Below the pieces are notes generated by a model. The model was given only the letters and a program-made list of their open reading frames with translations, was not told where the DNA came from and searched no databases. 64,000 nucleotides of DNA from Bacillus_BE sp042263505 (GTDB lineage Bacteria; Bacillota; Bacilli; Bacillales; Cytobacillaceae). Every line of letters begins with the position of its first letter. Positions within the stretch are counted from its first letter, which is position 1. This document shows positions 35,454-42,724 of the stretch, piece after piece. Location of the stretch: NCBI RefSeq assembly GCF_042263505.1, contig NZ_JBHKFI010000009.1, positions 62,001-126,000 on the forward strand. Reading direction: 5' to 3'. The position numbers were made by a program, and so were the translations under genes.

Positions 35454-38276
35454 ATGGCCGGAAACATTAAGGGAATCACGATTGAAATTGGTGGCGATAC
35501 GACTGGTTTAAAAAAGGCCTTGTCTGGAGTAAATAAACAAAGTGAGGATTTGCAGTCTGAATTAAAAAAAGTTGACAGTTTATTGAAATTTAATCCCGGT
35601 AACACGGAGTTAATCGCTCAAAAGCAAAAATTATTAGCTGATCAGATTGCTGTTACTTCTGACAAATTAAAAGTCTTAAAAGAAGCACAGGCTCAAGTAG
35701 ATGCTCAATTTGCATCTGGAAAAATAAATGAAGAGCAATATAGGGCTTTTCAGCGTGAAGTAATTGCTACCACAGGAAAATTAGATGGCTTGAAAAATAA
35801 AATGGGAAACCTTGAGGTTGAACAGCAAAGAATTCAAACATCTACACAACAATTAGAAACATTGTTTAAGTCCACAGGAACGAGCGTAGACAATTTTTCT
35901 AGTATTCTAGGTAGTAAGTTAACAAATGCGATAAAAAACGGTACAGCGTCCTCTAAACAGCTTGACGATGCCATTAATAAAATTGGTACTGCTGCACTCG
36001 GAACGAATGTTGACCTAGATAAGATGAAACAAGCTCTTTCATCCGTGGATGATGGGAATTCTATTAAAAACGTAAAAAAAGAGCTTAACAATCTATCAAA
36101 AGAAGCGAATGATACACAGGAATCCATTAAAGGCGTTGGGTCCGAGTTAGGAAGTCTAGTTGGTGGTCTTGCAGCTGGTGGTGGAATCGCAGGTGCACTT
36201 GACACGGCTATTGACCGTGCTGATCTAAATGCCAATATAGATATAACATTTGATGTTCCGGAATCGTCTAAGGCTACCATTAAAGACGCTATTAATACAG
36301 TGTCGGCTTATGGTGTAGATGCTGAAGCGGCACTTGAAGGCGTTCGTAGGCAATGGGCGATGAATAAAGATGCTAGTGATTCTGTTAATGCATCCGTTGT
36401 TAAAGGGGCAGGAGTAGTTGCACATGCTTTTGATGGTGTCGATTTTAATGAATTGATCCAAGAAACAAATGAGGTCGGATCATCATTAAAAATCAGTAAT
36501 CAGGATGCACTTGCTTTAATCAATAGTTTATTGAAAGCAGGATTTCCTCCTGAACAGTTAGATACGATTGCTGAATATGGAATGCAAATGAAAAATGCTG
36601 GATTTTCCGTCAAAGAAATTCAAGCTATTTTTGAAAAAGGAATTAACGTAAAAAGTTGGAATATCGACAACTTAAACGATGGAGTAAAAGAGGCCCGCAT
36701 TCGTATGGCTGAATTTGGACAATCTGTGCCAAAAGCAATGGATGCATTATTGTCGAAAACCAATATATCATCTGAACAATTGCAAAAATGGGGGCAAGCA
36801 GTTGCAAAAGGTGGTGAAGGCGGATCAAAAGCAATGGGAGAAATGTCAAATTGGCTTTCAGGAATTAAGGATAAGACCTTGCAAAATTCCATTGCTACTC
36901 AAATATTTGGGACCATGTGGGAAGATCAAGGAACTAACTTAACAACAGTCTTATCAGGTGTGGCTAGTGCAACTGATAAAACGAAGCAAAATCAAGAGCA
37001 ATTAAATGATGCAACTTCTAAATTAGATCAGAATCCAGCTGTTCAAATGAAAAAAGCTATTGGAGATCTAAAGAATGCATTAGATCCTCTCCTTTCAGCT
37101 ATTGCTTCAGTAGTTTCTGCAATTGCTGGATGGATACAAAATAATCCAACTCTAGCAGCGACGATTGCAGCTGTTGCAACAACAATAGGTATTCTAGTTG
37201 GCGCAGTTATTGGATTAGCTCCTGTATTCACTGCGATTGCAGCTGCTGCAGGTGCTTTCAGTATGAGTATTGGGGCAGTTATAGGAATTATTGCCGGTAC
37301 CGTAGCAGCTATTGCTGCACTGGTAACTGCAGGTGTTTTAATTTATAAGAATTGGAACGAAATTAGCGCTAAAGCAGTTGAAATATGGAATGGGATAAAA
37401 GATTTCCTAAATACCACATTGGAAGGCATAAAATCTTTATCTGAAACTGTATGGAATGCAATTAAATCTACTTCCATTTCTGTCTGGAATGCAATAAAAA
37501 GTGCTGTCATAGCAATTGTTACACCATTTATTAATGGGATTTCAAACCTTTTCAATGGGATGAAAAATGGCTTAACTACTATTTTGAATGGGCTGAAACA
37601 GTATTTTAGTAACGTTTGGTCATTGATAAAAAATATTTTCCTTGGTGCAGTACTTATTATTATTGATCTTGTCACAGGGAATTTTAAAGCGTTAAAAAGT
37701 GACACTCAAGCCATTTTTAATAATATTAAAAGTGCATTGGCTGGAATATGGAGCGGAATTAAAACTGTTTTCTCTAGTGCTCTTTCCGCCATTAAAGGCT
37801 ATGTAAGTGCTGCATGGTCAAATATAAAATCAATAACTTCTTCAGTATGGAATGGAATAAAAAGTGCGATTAGTAGCGTTGTTATTGGTATTAAATCAGC
37901 TGTAAGTAATGGATTTAACGCGATGAAATCAGCCGTCTCTTCAGCTATGAATGGTGTAAAAAGTGCTATTGAAAATGGATGGAATAAGGCAAAATCATTT
38001 TTACAAAATATCAATCTCATTTCGATAGGAAAAAACATTATTGACGGCCTTGTGAATGGAATTAAAGGAGCCGCAGGGAAAATTGGTTCTGCTGTAAAAA
38101 ATATTGCAGATTCCATCCCAGCTAAAATAAGAGATATTCTAGACATTCATTCTCCTTCTAGGGTAATGAAAAAAATAGGGGAAAATCCAATGATTGGATC
38201 GAATAAAATAACGAAACGAAGAAGTTTAATAGCATTACAAATAATGAGAAAAACAGAGGATGTTATTTTGATATGA
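35454..38276 (+). CDS. Phage tail tape measure protein with an abnormal C-terminus
   Basis: The 940-residue protein shows the TP901-type tape measure pattern: N-terminal IKGITIEIGGDTTGLKKALSGVNKQ, coiled coil (about 30-140), a transmembrane-like hydrophobic block (about 555-625: TIAAVATTIGILVGAVIGLAPVF) and repeated W-N-x-I-K segments. Near the end is the family motif IHSPSRVMKKIGE, after which normal proteins continue into a Gly-rich end; here it changes to PMIGSNKITKRRSLIALQ... and stops. The last ~25 residues look like a junction with foreign sequence. In siphophages this protein sets tail length. Confidence 0.9.
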   Translation: MAGNIKGITIEIGGDTTGLKKALSGVNKQSEDLQSELKKVDSLLKFNPGNTELIAQKQKLLADQIAVTSDKLKVLKEAQAQVDAQFASGKINEEQYRAFQREVIATTGKLDGLKNKMGNLEVEQQRIQTSTQQLETLFKSTGTSVDNFSSILGSKLTNAIKNGTASSKQLDDAINKIGTAALGTNVDLDKMKQALSSVDDGNSIKNVKKELNNLSKEANDTQESIKGVGSELGSLVGGLAAGGGIAGALDTAIDRADLNANIDITFDVPESSKATIKDAINTVSAYGVDAEAALEGVRRQWAMNKDASDSVNASVVKGAGVVAHAFDGVDFNELIQETNEVGSSLKISNQDALALINSLLKAGFPPEQLDTIAEYGMQMKNAGFSVKEIQAIFEKGINVKSWNIDNLNDGVKEARIRMAEFGQSVPKAMDALLSKTNISSEQLQKWGQAVAKGGEGGSKAMGEMSNWLSGIKDKTLQNSIATQIFGTMWEDQGTNLTTVLSGVASATDKTKQNQEQLNDATSKLDQNPAVQMKKAIGDLKNALDPLLSAIASVVSAIAGWIQNNPTLAATIAAVATTIGILVGAVIGLAPVFTAIAAAAGAFSMSIGAVIGIIAGTVAAIAALVTAGVLIYKNWNEISAKAVEIWNGIKDFLNTTLEGIKSLSETVWNAIKSTSISVWNAIKSAVIAIVTPFINGISNLFNGMKNGLTTILNGLKQYFSNVWSLIKNIFLGAVLIIIDLVTGNFKALKSDTQAIFNNIKSALAGIWSGIKTVFSSALSAIKGYVSAAWSNIKSITSSVWNGIKSAISSVVIGIKSAVSNGFNAMKSAVSSAMNGVKSAIENGWNKAKSFLQNINLISIGKNIIDGLVNGIKGAAGKIGSAVKNIADSIPAKIRDILDIHSPSRVMKKIGENPMIGSNKITKRRSLIALQIMRKTEDVILI

Positions 38277-39019
38277 CTTTAGTGATGGCTGTTAATGTTG
38301 GTGGATCATTTTGTATTACAACTGGTGATACCCGTACCATATATCTACAATCGTATGAATCTGAAGGGAAGTTAGAAATTGATAAAAATATAAATAAAAA
38401 AGCTAACGATGCAAAAAAATCTATATTTATAAGCGATTATGTTATGTTTTGTGCAGCTGGTAATTCAGATATTAGTATTTATATTCGAGATGAATTACTA
38501 AAAAGGGCGAATCGTAGTACAACTTTAATCAAAAGCACGCTAATTATTGATGATATAGTTAAAGAAATGAAAAAAGAAAAAAATCCACCTTTTTTCTATC
38601 GCTTTTTAGATGAACCTGATCGTTTTGCAGTCGTTTTAAACGGATTTAATGACGATGGGGAAAGTGGATTTGCGTATCTAATTTCAGGTTATGAAGAAAC
38701 TGGATATAGAACTGTTGAAAAAGGGGAATACGACCATATTCTTTTATCTCCATCAGGTGATTACAATGAAAAAAAACAACAACTTCTTGGTAAAGAAATG
38801 GCATCAGGTAATATAGGGTTAGTACGTGCATTAAACAGAATGTTTAAAGTCCATACAACAATTTCATATCTCCAACCTAATGAGGTTTCAAGTGAATGTG
38901 ATTATAAAATTATAGAGTGGAGAAAAAACAAACCGAAACGAAAACAGGGGAAAAAAGATGTATCCTTGTTTTATGAGAAAATGGAATTGTCGGATTACAA
39001 TTTAAACACTTTAAATTAA
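38273..39019 (+). CDS. Proteasome-like Ntn-hydrolase candidate (cargo gene)
   Basis: The 248-residue protein overlaps the tape measure stop (ATGA). By-eye alignment with 20S proteasome beta subunits: Thr2, exposed after Met removal, corresponds to the nucleophile Thr1; TTGDTR (Asp19, Arg21) to the Asp17/Arg19 element; AKKSIFISDYVMFCAAGNSD, with Lys49, to the KK...MTIAG segment with Lys33; FAVVLNGFNDDGESGFAYLI to the central LVGGxD strand; and a C-terminal helix plus ECDYKIIEW to the Asp166 region. About 14 residues are inserted before the Lys. A highly basic patch (KNKPKRKQGKK) is near the end. Function is unproven; it may be a peptidase, an acylase or an inactive homologue. Confidence 0.55.
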   Translation: MTLVMAVNVGGSFCITTGDTRTIYLQSYESEGKLEIDKNINKKANDAKKSIFISDYVMFCAAGNSDISIYIRDELLKRANRSTTLIKSTLIIDDIVKEMKKEKNPPFFYRFLDEPDRFAVVLNGFNDDGESGFAYLISGYEETGYRTVEKGEYDHILLSPSGDYNEKKQQLLGKEMASGNIGLVRALNRMFKVHTTISYLQPNEVSSECDYKIIEWRKNKPKRKQGKKDVSLFYEKMELSDYNLNTLN

Positions 39020-39041
39020 TTTTATCGAAGAAATTACTTTC

Positions 39042-39078
39042 AAAAGAAAGGTGTAGACTAATGTTACACCTTTCTTTT
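39042..39078 (+). terminator. Intrinsic terminator after the Ntn-like gene
   Basis: AAAAGAAAGGTGTA pairs with TACACCTTTCTTTT across nine bases. Confidence 0.88.
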
Positions 39079-39222
39079 ACTGTTTTTAGTTTTAATTAGT
39101 AGTAAAAGCTGAATTTCTTATTTCAAAGAGTTTCTAATAGGTATAGGTATAGTCGGGTATTTTTTTAATCATCATTTTAATCACTGAACCGTTGATACTA
39201 TGGAATTTTAAAGATACATAAC

Positions 39223-39256
39223 TATATCCGTTGAACGGACACCCCAAACGGATATA
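39223..39256. repeat. Palindrome in a gene-poor stretch
   Basis: TATATCCGTT (39223-39232) pairs with AACGGATATA (39247-39256); within it TCCGTT/AACGGA also overlap. A third CCGTTGAA occurs at 39282-39289. It lies in the 39020-39515 gap, which otherwise holds only a terminator and one doubtful small frame. It could be an operator or a single-strand recombination or replication site. Confidence 0.4.
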
Positions 39257-39380
39257 CGCAAGCATGCATAGTTTAGTATGTCCGTTGAATTCTTTATATA
39301 AAAAAGTCCTCCAAAATTATTCGATTATGAAAAGTTATCGGGTAGAATATTTCAAATTACTGAAAGGGGGATACCGTTCA

Positions 39381-39476
39381 ATGAATGATCCAATGTATGA
39401 TATAAGATTTCATGTTAGTGAACTTAATCGTTTGGATATACTTTTTTCATTTCACACCAGATGTCATTTTCTTTGA
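39381..39476 (+). CDS. Doubtful small frame
   Basis: The 31-residue frame (MNDPMYDIRFHVSELNRLDI...) has a good ribosome binding site (AAAGGGGG, 10 bases upstream) but no family or further support. A longer version starting upstream lacks a ribosome binding site. Confidence 0.25.
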   Translation: MNDPMYDIRFHVSELNRLDILFSFHTRCHFL

Positions 39477-39515
39477 AACCTAGTGGTTCATAAATTTATT
39501 GAAGAGGTGATATTA

Positions 39516-39692
39516 ATGAAAACACGAAAGAAATTTATTACCGAAAACACAAAAATAAACATAGATGAGAACGCGTTTAAAGCAAATGCCGAAGAATTGA
39601 TTTGTGACCTATTTATAGAGTTTGTAAATAACATGTATGAAAGGCCTGTATTAGAAAAAAGGATTAGTTTGGGCACTAAATTAGCCCACTGA
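39516..39692 (+). CDS. Small phage protein, possibly truncated
   Basis: The 58-residue protein starts MKTRKKFITENTKINIDENA after GAAGAGGTG. Two adjacent stops (TGA TAG) end it, and the same frame continues beyond them as a convincing protein-like stretch (next entry). It may be the N-terminal part of a broken gene. Confidence 0.5.
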   Translation: MKTRKKFITENTKINIDENAFKANAEELICDLFIEFVNNMYERPVLEKRISLGTKLAH

Positions 39693-39698
39693 TAGCGT

Positions 39699-39845
39699 GA
39701 AATTATTTATTATTCCAAGAAACAAAAGCAGCAGTTAAAAGAATTATGTAAAGATGAAGAACTTAGTCGTAAGGAATGGCAAGAGATTATGGGTATGTAC
39801 ATGGATACTTACGTGAGGAAGAATGGAGCGTGGAGGAGAAAGTAA
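39699..39845 (+). pseudogene. C-terminal remnant in frame with the preceding gene
   Basis: The stretch reads EIIYYSKKQKQQLKELCKDE, then ELSRKEWQEIMGMYMDTYV and RKNGAWRRK before TAA. It has no start codon of its own near its beginning. The sequence is amphipathic and protein-like, so it looks like the end of a gene interrupted by TGA TAG. Confidence 0.4.
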
Positions 39846-39883
39846 AAAATCATTAATATTAATTTAATTTATTTTAAAGTATT

Positions 39884-39912
39884 CCCACAGTAGAATTCAC
39901 TGTGGTTTTTTT
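39884..39912 (+). terminator. Intrinsic terminator before the unknown cargo gene
   Basis: CCACAGT pairs with ACTGTGG across AGAATTC, followed by seven T. It isolates the next gene, which therefore needs its own promoter. The rest of 39846-40146 is AT-rich; only the ribosome binding site AAAAGGAGG before 40147 is recognisable. Confidence 0.85.
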
Positions 39913-40146
39913 AAAATGATAAATTCCTTTTGTTATCCACGGTTCTAATAAATTGATTGCTGTGAGTATCAAGATTATTTCATTGATAAGTTTTTCCAAA
40001 TTATCACCACCTAATATTTATCATGGCCTTTTTTCATTTAAATTATGCAAAATAAAGAAAACAATGATTCAATTTATTGTCAAACTTTGTAAAAGGTAAT
40101 TTCCTCCTTTTGTCGAATTATCAATTTATCAAAAGGAGGAGAATAA

Positions 40147-41088
40147 ATGAGATTACGTGTTATGCAAGATATTTTAAAAAGGCATGGTTCAAACCTTAAA
40201 GTTAATCATCAAAATGCAAGTGGGCAATATGAAATACTTCAGTTTCCAGAATTATATATGGATTTAAGGGAAATTACAAAATTTGAATTCTTGAATAAGG
40301 AAAAATTAAGACTAGAGAATACTGTTGTTTATCATAATAAAAATAGAAAAGTTATTGTAGATAGCAATAATTTAAATGAATTTACAGCTATTGTTAGTGA
40401 AATAAATAAAAAAGTAAATACTGTTATTGCTGCAATAGAAGAAGCAATACCTGAGCAAGATGATAATTCTATAAGTATTAAATTGCCCGATTATGTGGAC
40501 CTTTCTAAAATATCAACATTTATTAAAGATATAAATACAATTTTAAACCAATCACTTGTAGGAGAATATCAAGGAAATGTGAAATTACAGAACTTTGATA
40601 CAGGTACAAATTGGATAGAAATAGTTCTTAGTAATCCAGATGCAGTGATATATTTCGGACGCATTGTAGGAGTTGCTACTAATCTCTTAAAAAGAGAATT
40701 TTTAAAATGGAAACAAGCAGAACATACTATTAGATCTCTAGAAATTGAGAGTAAGGCGAAAGAACTTGTCTTAGAAGGTCTTGAAAATGAATTTAAAGCA
40801 AAAGCTGAACTAAATGCTAAGATGTTAGCTGAAAGTGCTAATATTACTCAGAATCAAATTGAGTATCAAGGACAACTTACAAAAAATATTATGAAGTTAA
40901 CAGAGTTTCTTTCTGTAGGAGCAGAGGTTCATACTGCACTTAATGCACCAACAGAAGTTCAGCAGGCGTATCCTGATGTACAAGAGGCAAAAAAACTCCT
41001 TGAAGATTCAATAAAATTACTTACCAGTGGAACAAATAATAATGATGATGACAACATCGAAGATAGTGATTCTTCAGATCAAGAATAA
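40147..41088 (+). CDS. Unrecognised 313-residue cargo protein
   Basis: The gene has a strong ribosome binding site (AAAAGGAGGAG) and is flanked by terminators, so it is an independent unit. The N-terminal 130 residues are mixed alpha/beta. Around 130-190 comes DYVDLSKISTFIKDINTILNQ, GNVKLQNFDTGTNWIEIVL and a moderately hydrophobic AVIYFGRIVGVATNLLKREF; this order (small domain, FDTGS/T-W strand, hydrophobic helix, then coiled coil) recalls a widespread uncharacterised bacterial family. Residues 195-260 are a long charged helix and the last 20 are very acidic. No catalytic motif is seen. Position at the end of the element fits lysogenic-conversion or defence cargo, which is inference. Confidence 0.8.
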   Translation: MRLRVMQDILKRHGSNLKVNHQNASGQYEILQFPELYMDLREITKFEFLNKEKLRLENTVVYHNKNRKVIVDSNNLNEFTAIVSEINKKVNTVIAAIEEAIPEQDDNSISIKLPDYVDLSKISTFIKDINTILNQSLVGEYQGNVKLQNFDTGTNWIEIVLSNPDAVIYFGRIVGVATNLLKREFLKWKQAEHTIRSLEIESKAKELVLEGLENEFKAKAELNAKMLAESANITQNQIEYQGQLTKNIMKLTEFLSVGAEVHTALNAPTEVQQAYPDVQEAKKLLEDSIKLLTSGTNNNDDDNIEDSDSSDQE

Positions 41089-41100
41089 TTTAATTTTTTT

Positions 41101-41126
41101 AAGCATTCCTTCGGGAGTGCTTTTTT
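41101..41126 (+). terminator. Intrinsic terminator after the unknown cargo gene
   Basis: AAGCATTCC pairs with GGAGTGCTT across a TTCG tetraloop, followed by T6. Confidence 0.92.
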
Positions 41127-41182
41127 AAGTACAAAGGAGATAGTAAAAAATCATACAACCAAATTTGAGTGGAAGGCCTTCT

Positions 41183-41260
41183 ATGATTAGAGTTCAAGTA
41201 GATAAAGGAAGTGAAAAACTTATTCATGGAAGAAGTAAAGAATACTTGATGAAAAGTTAG
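41183..41260 (+). CDS. Doubtful 25-residue frame
   Basis: MIRVQVDKGSEKLIHGRSKE... follows GTGGAAGG. There is no other support. The rest of 41127-41373 is AT-rich and shows nothing else. Confidence 0.2.
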   Translation: MIRVQVDKGSEKLIHGRSKEYLMKS

Positions 41261-41373
41261 GAAGTTTTTTTGGGGGAGTGAAAACTTTGTGATAGTTCAC
41301 TTGAATGAGTCAAAACTTTATTAAATAACTTGTGGATTAATGAACAGCCAAGTAATTGAAAGGATGTTTATCA

Positions 41374-41691
41374 ATGCAACAATTAAACGTTAATTTATCG
41401 ATACAAATTCCTGATGAATATGTAGTGATAACCAAAGTAGAGCTGCAAGAATTGAAAGAGCAATCATTGGCAGGTGTGTTTTGGTCTATGAATGACCTAG
41501 AACAACGCATCAATAAAAAACAGGAATGGATTAAGAAAAACATCTTATATCCTTCCAAATTTAGAAAAAAACTAGATTCGGAGAATGGTGGTTTCGTATT
41601 TTATCCAAAAAACAAAGGGCAAACTTGGAGCTTCCAAGCTGTAAAAATGGCAAAGTTCCTTGATGAAAATTTTCATTTGATTTTTAAGTAA
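41374..41691 (+). CDS. DUF771 family protein, copy 2
   Basis: The 105-residue protein has the DUF771 pattern (GVFWSMNDLEQRINKKQEWIKKNILYPSKFRKKL...GFVFYPKNKGQTWSFQAVKMAKFL) and is diverged from the copy at 29787. Start ATG 41374 follows GAAAGGATG. The MerR/Xis-like fold and place beside the right attachment site make an excisionase-type role possible. Confidence 0.75.
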   Translation: MQQLNVNLSIQIPDEYVVITKVELQELKEQSLAGVFWSMNDLEQRINKKQEWIKKNILYPSKFRKKLDSENGGFVFYPKNKGQTWSFQAVKMAKFLDENFHLIFK

Positions 41692-41755
41692 TTTAAAGTC
41701 TCGGATTTTAGGTAAGAATGTTTGAGGAGGGATATAAAAATGGAGTGATAAGGTA

Positions 41756-41899
41756 ATGGAACAATTAAAAATTGAATTGACAGAAGAAAAGGTACGTAAA
41801 CTTAAACCAATTTTTGAAAGCATTTTGTCAAGAAAATATGGGAGGGAGATAAAATTTATTAATTTAACAATTGGTGATATCACCATAACCAACAAATAA
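41756..41899 (+). CDS. Small protein at the right end of the element
   Basis: The 47-residue protein begins MEQLKIELTEEKVRKLKPIF and ends INLTIGDITITNK. A modest ribosome binding site (AAGGT) precedes it. It is the last gene before the right attachment site; unknown function. Confidence 0.5.
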   Translation: MEQLKIELTEEKVRKLKPIFESILSRKYGREIKFINLTIGDITITNK

Positions 41900-41928
41900 A
41901 ATTTTAATTAGCCAAGTGAAGAAATTAT

Positions 41929-41943
41929 ATAGTGTATGCCCAC
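41929..41943 (+). promoter_or_regulatory. 15-bp motif, copy near the right end
   Basis: ATAGTGTATGCCCAC is identical to the minus-strand motif upstream of int at 28735-28749. Both lie near the element ends, in opposite orientation on the sequence. Confidence 0.5.
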
Positions 41944-41961
41944 TAAAAATATTCTGAAAAG

Positions 41962-41988
41962 CTCCCCCAATTATCCCTCAAAACCTCC
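41962..41988 (+). promoter_or_regulatory. Candidate integrase arm-type sites, right end
   Basis: CTCCCCCAA (41962-41970) and AAAACCTCC (41980-41988) repeat sequences found at the left end, 122 bases or more inside the right core. Confidence 0.4.
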
Positions 41989-42035
41989 CCGAATGGTTCA
42001 TTTTAAATGGTTAATTCTACATAGCACAAACATAT

Positions 42036-42080
42036 AAAAAAACCCTAGAAACGTTGATATAACGCTTTTTCTAGGGTTTT
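42036..42080. terminator. Element-borne rpsD terminator
   Basis: AAAACCCTAGAAA pairs with TTTCTAGGGTTTT, with A/T tracts on both sides. It lies just inside the right core and now follows rpsD. The stem-loop matches the displaced terminator at 27402-27450 at roughly 24 of 33 positions in the same orientation. Confidence 0.85.
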
Positions 42081-42108
42081 AAATATCGCTATTTACTTCT
42101 CATTTCAC

Positions 42109-42711
42109 CTAACGAGAATAGAACTCAACGATTAGAGATTCGTTGATATCAGCCGGTAATTCAGAACGTTCAGGAAGTCTTGTATAAGTTCCTTCTAATT
42201 TATCAGCATCAAATGTTAAATAATCAGGTACGAAGTTAGTGACTTCGATCGCTTCTTTGATGATATCAAGGCTACGAGATTTTTCGCGAACACTGATTGT
42301 TTGACCAGGAGCTACGCGGTAAGATGGAATATCCACGCGGCTTCCATTTACCAAAATATGCCCATGGTTTACAAGCTGACGTGCTTGACGACGAGTGCGA
42401 GCAAGACCTAAACGGTAAACAAGGTTATCTAAACGAGATTCTAAAAGAATCATGAAGTTTTCACCGTGGATACCAGCAAGTTTGCCAGCTCTATCGAATA
42501 GGTTACGGAATTGACGTTCGTTTACCCCGTACATATGACGAAGTTTTTGTTTTTCTTGTAATTGTAAACCATATTCAGATAATTTTTTACGTTGGTTTGG
42601 ACCATGTTGTCCAGGAGCGTAAGGACGCTTTTCTAATTCTTTACCAGTACCGCTAAGAGAAATTCCAAGACGGCGTGATAATTTCCAGCTTGGGCCAGTA
42701 TAACGAGCCAT
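42109..42711 (-). CDS. rpsD: 30S ribosomal protein S4
   Basis: The 200-residue protein has the full S4 sequence (MARYTGPSWKLSRRLGISLSGTGKEL; S4 RNA-binding domain SRLDNLVYRLGLARTRRQARQLVNHGHILVNG; end NESLIVEFYSR). It nucleates assembly of the 30S body by binding 16S rRNA. AAGGAGGAG precedes the ATG. The 3' end is the integration site of the element, which restores the coding sequence but supplies a different stop codon and terminator. Confidence 0.97.
   Translation of the reverse strand: MARYTGPSWKLSRRLGISLSGTGKELEKRPYAPGQHGPNQRKKLSEYGLQLQEKQKLRHMYGVNERQFRNLFDRAGKLAGIHGENFMILLESRLDNLVYRLGLARTRRQARQLVNHGHILVNGSRVDIPSYRVAPGQTISVREKSRSLDIIKEAIEVTNFVPDYLTFDADKLEGTYTRLPERSELPADINESLIVEFYSR
42110..42128. 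repeat. Right attachment site core (19 bp)
   Basis: This copy of TAACGAGAATAGAACTCAA is the last 17 coding bases plus part of the stop codon of rpsD. The base to its left (C, versus T at the left core) makes the current stop TAG instead of TAA. Confidence 0.92.
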
Positions 42712-42724
42712 GAATGACTCCTCC

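Larger units (their letters stand above)
27476..42128. mobile_element. Integrated phage-like element at the rpsD 3' end
   Basis: The element is 14.65 kb between two 19-bp direct repeats. It is more AT-rich in feel than its neighbours and interrupts a B. subtilis-like gene order. Contents in order are integrase and CI repressor (minus strand), then on the plus strand Cro, DUF771, small proteins, DnaD-like replication protein, two ArpU regulators, capsid, cos-like tract, HNH-like protein, tape measure, proteasome-like protein, unknown cargo, a second DUF771. Large terminase, portal, protease, tail and lysis genes are not recognisable. It is either a deletion remnant of a siphophage or a helper-dependent cos satellite. 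Confidence 0.9.

Noticed and set aside
35834..36280. 148-codon antisense frame over the tape measure gene
   Set aside because: The tape measure frame has clear family sequence here; the antisense frame has none.
33225..41899. CRISPR array or toxin-antitoxin pair among the small genes
   Set aside because: No regularly spaced repeats exist, and none of the small gene pairs shows a known toxin or antitoxin motif.
27476..42128. Integrative conjugative element
   Set aside because: No relaxase, coupling protein, VirB4-like ATPase or other transfer gene is present; capsid and tape measure genes point to a phage origin.
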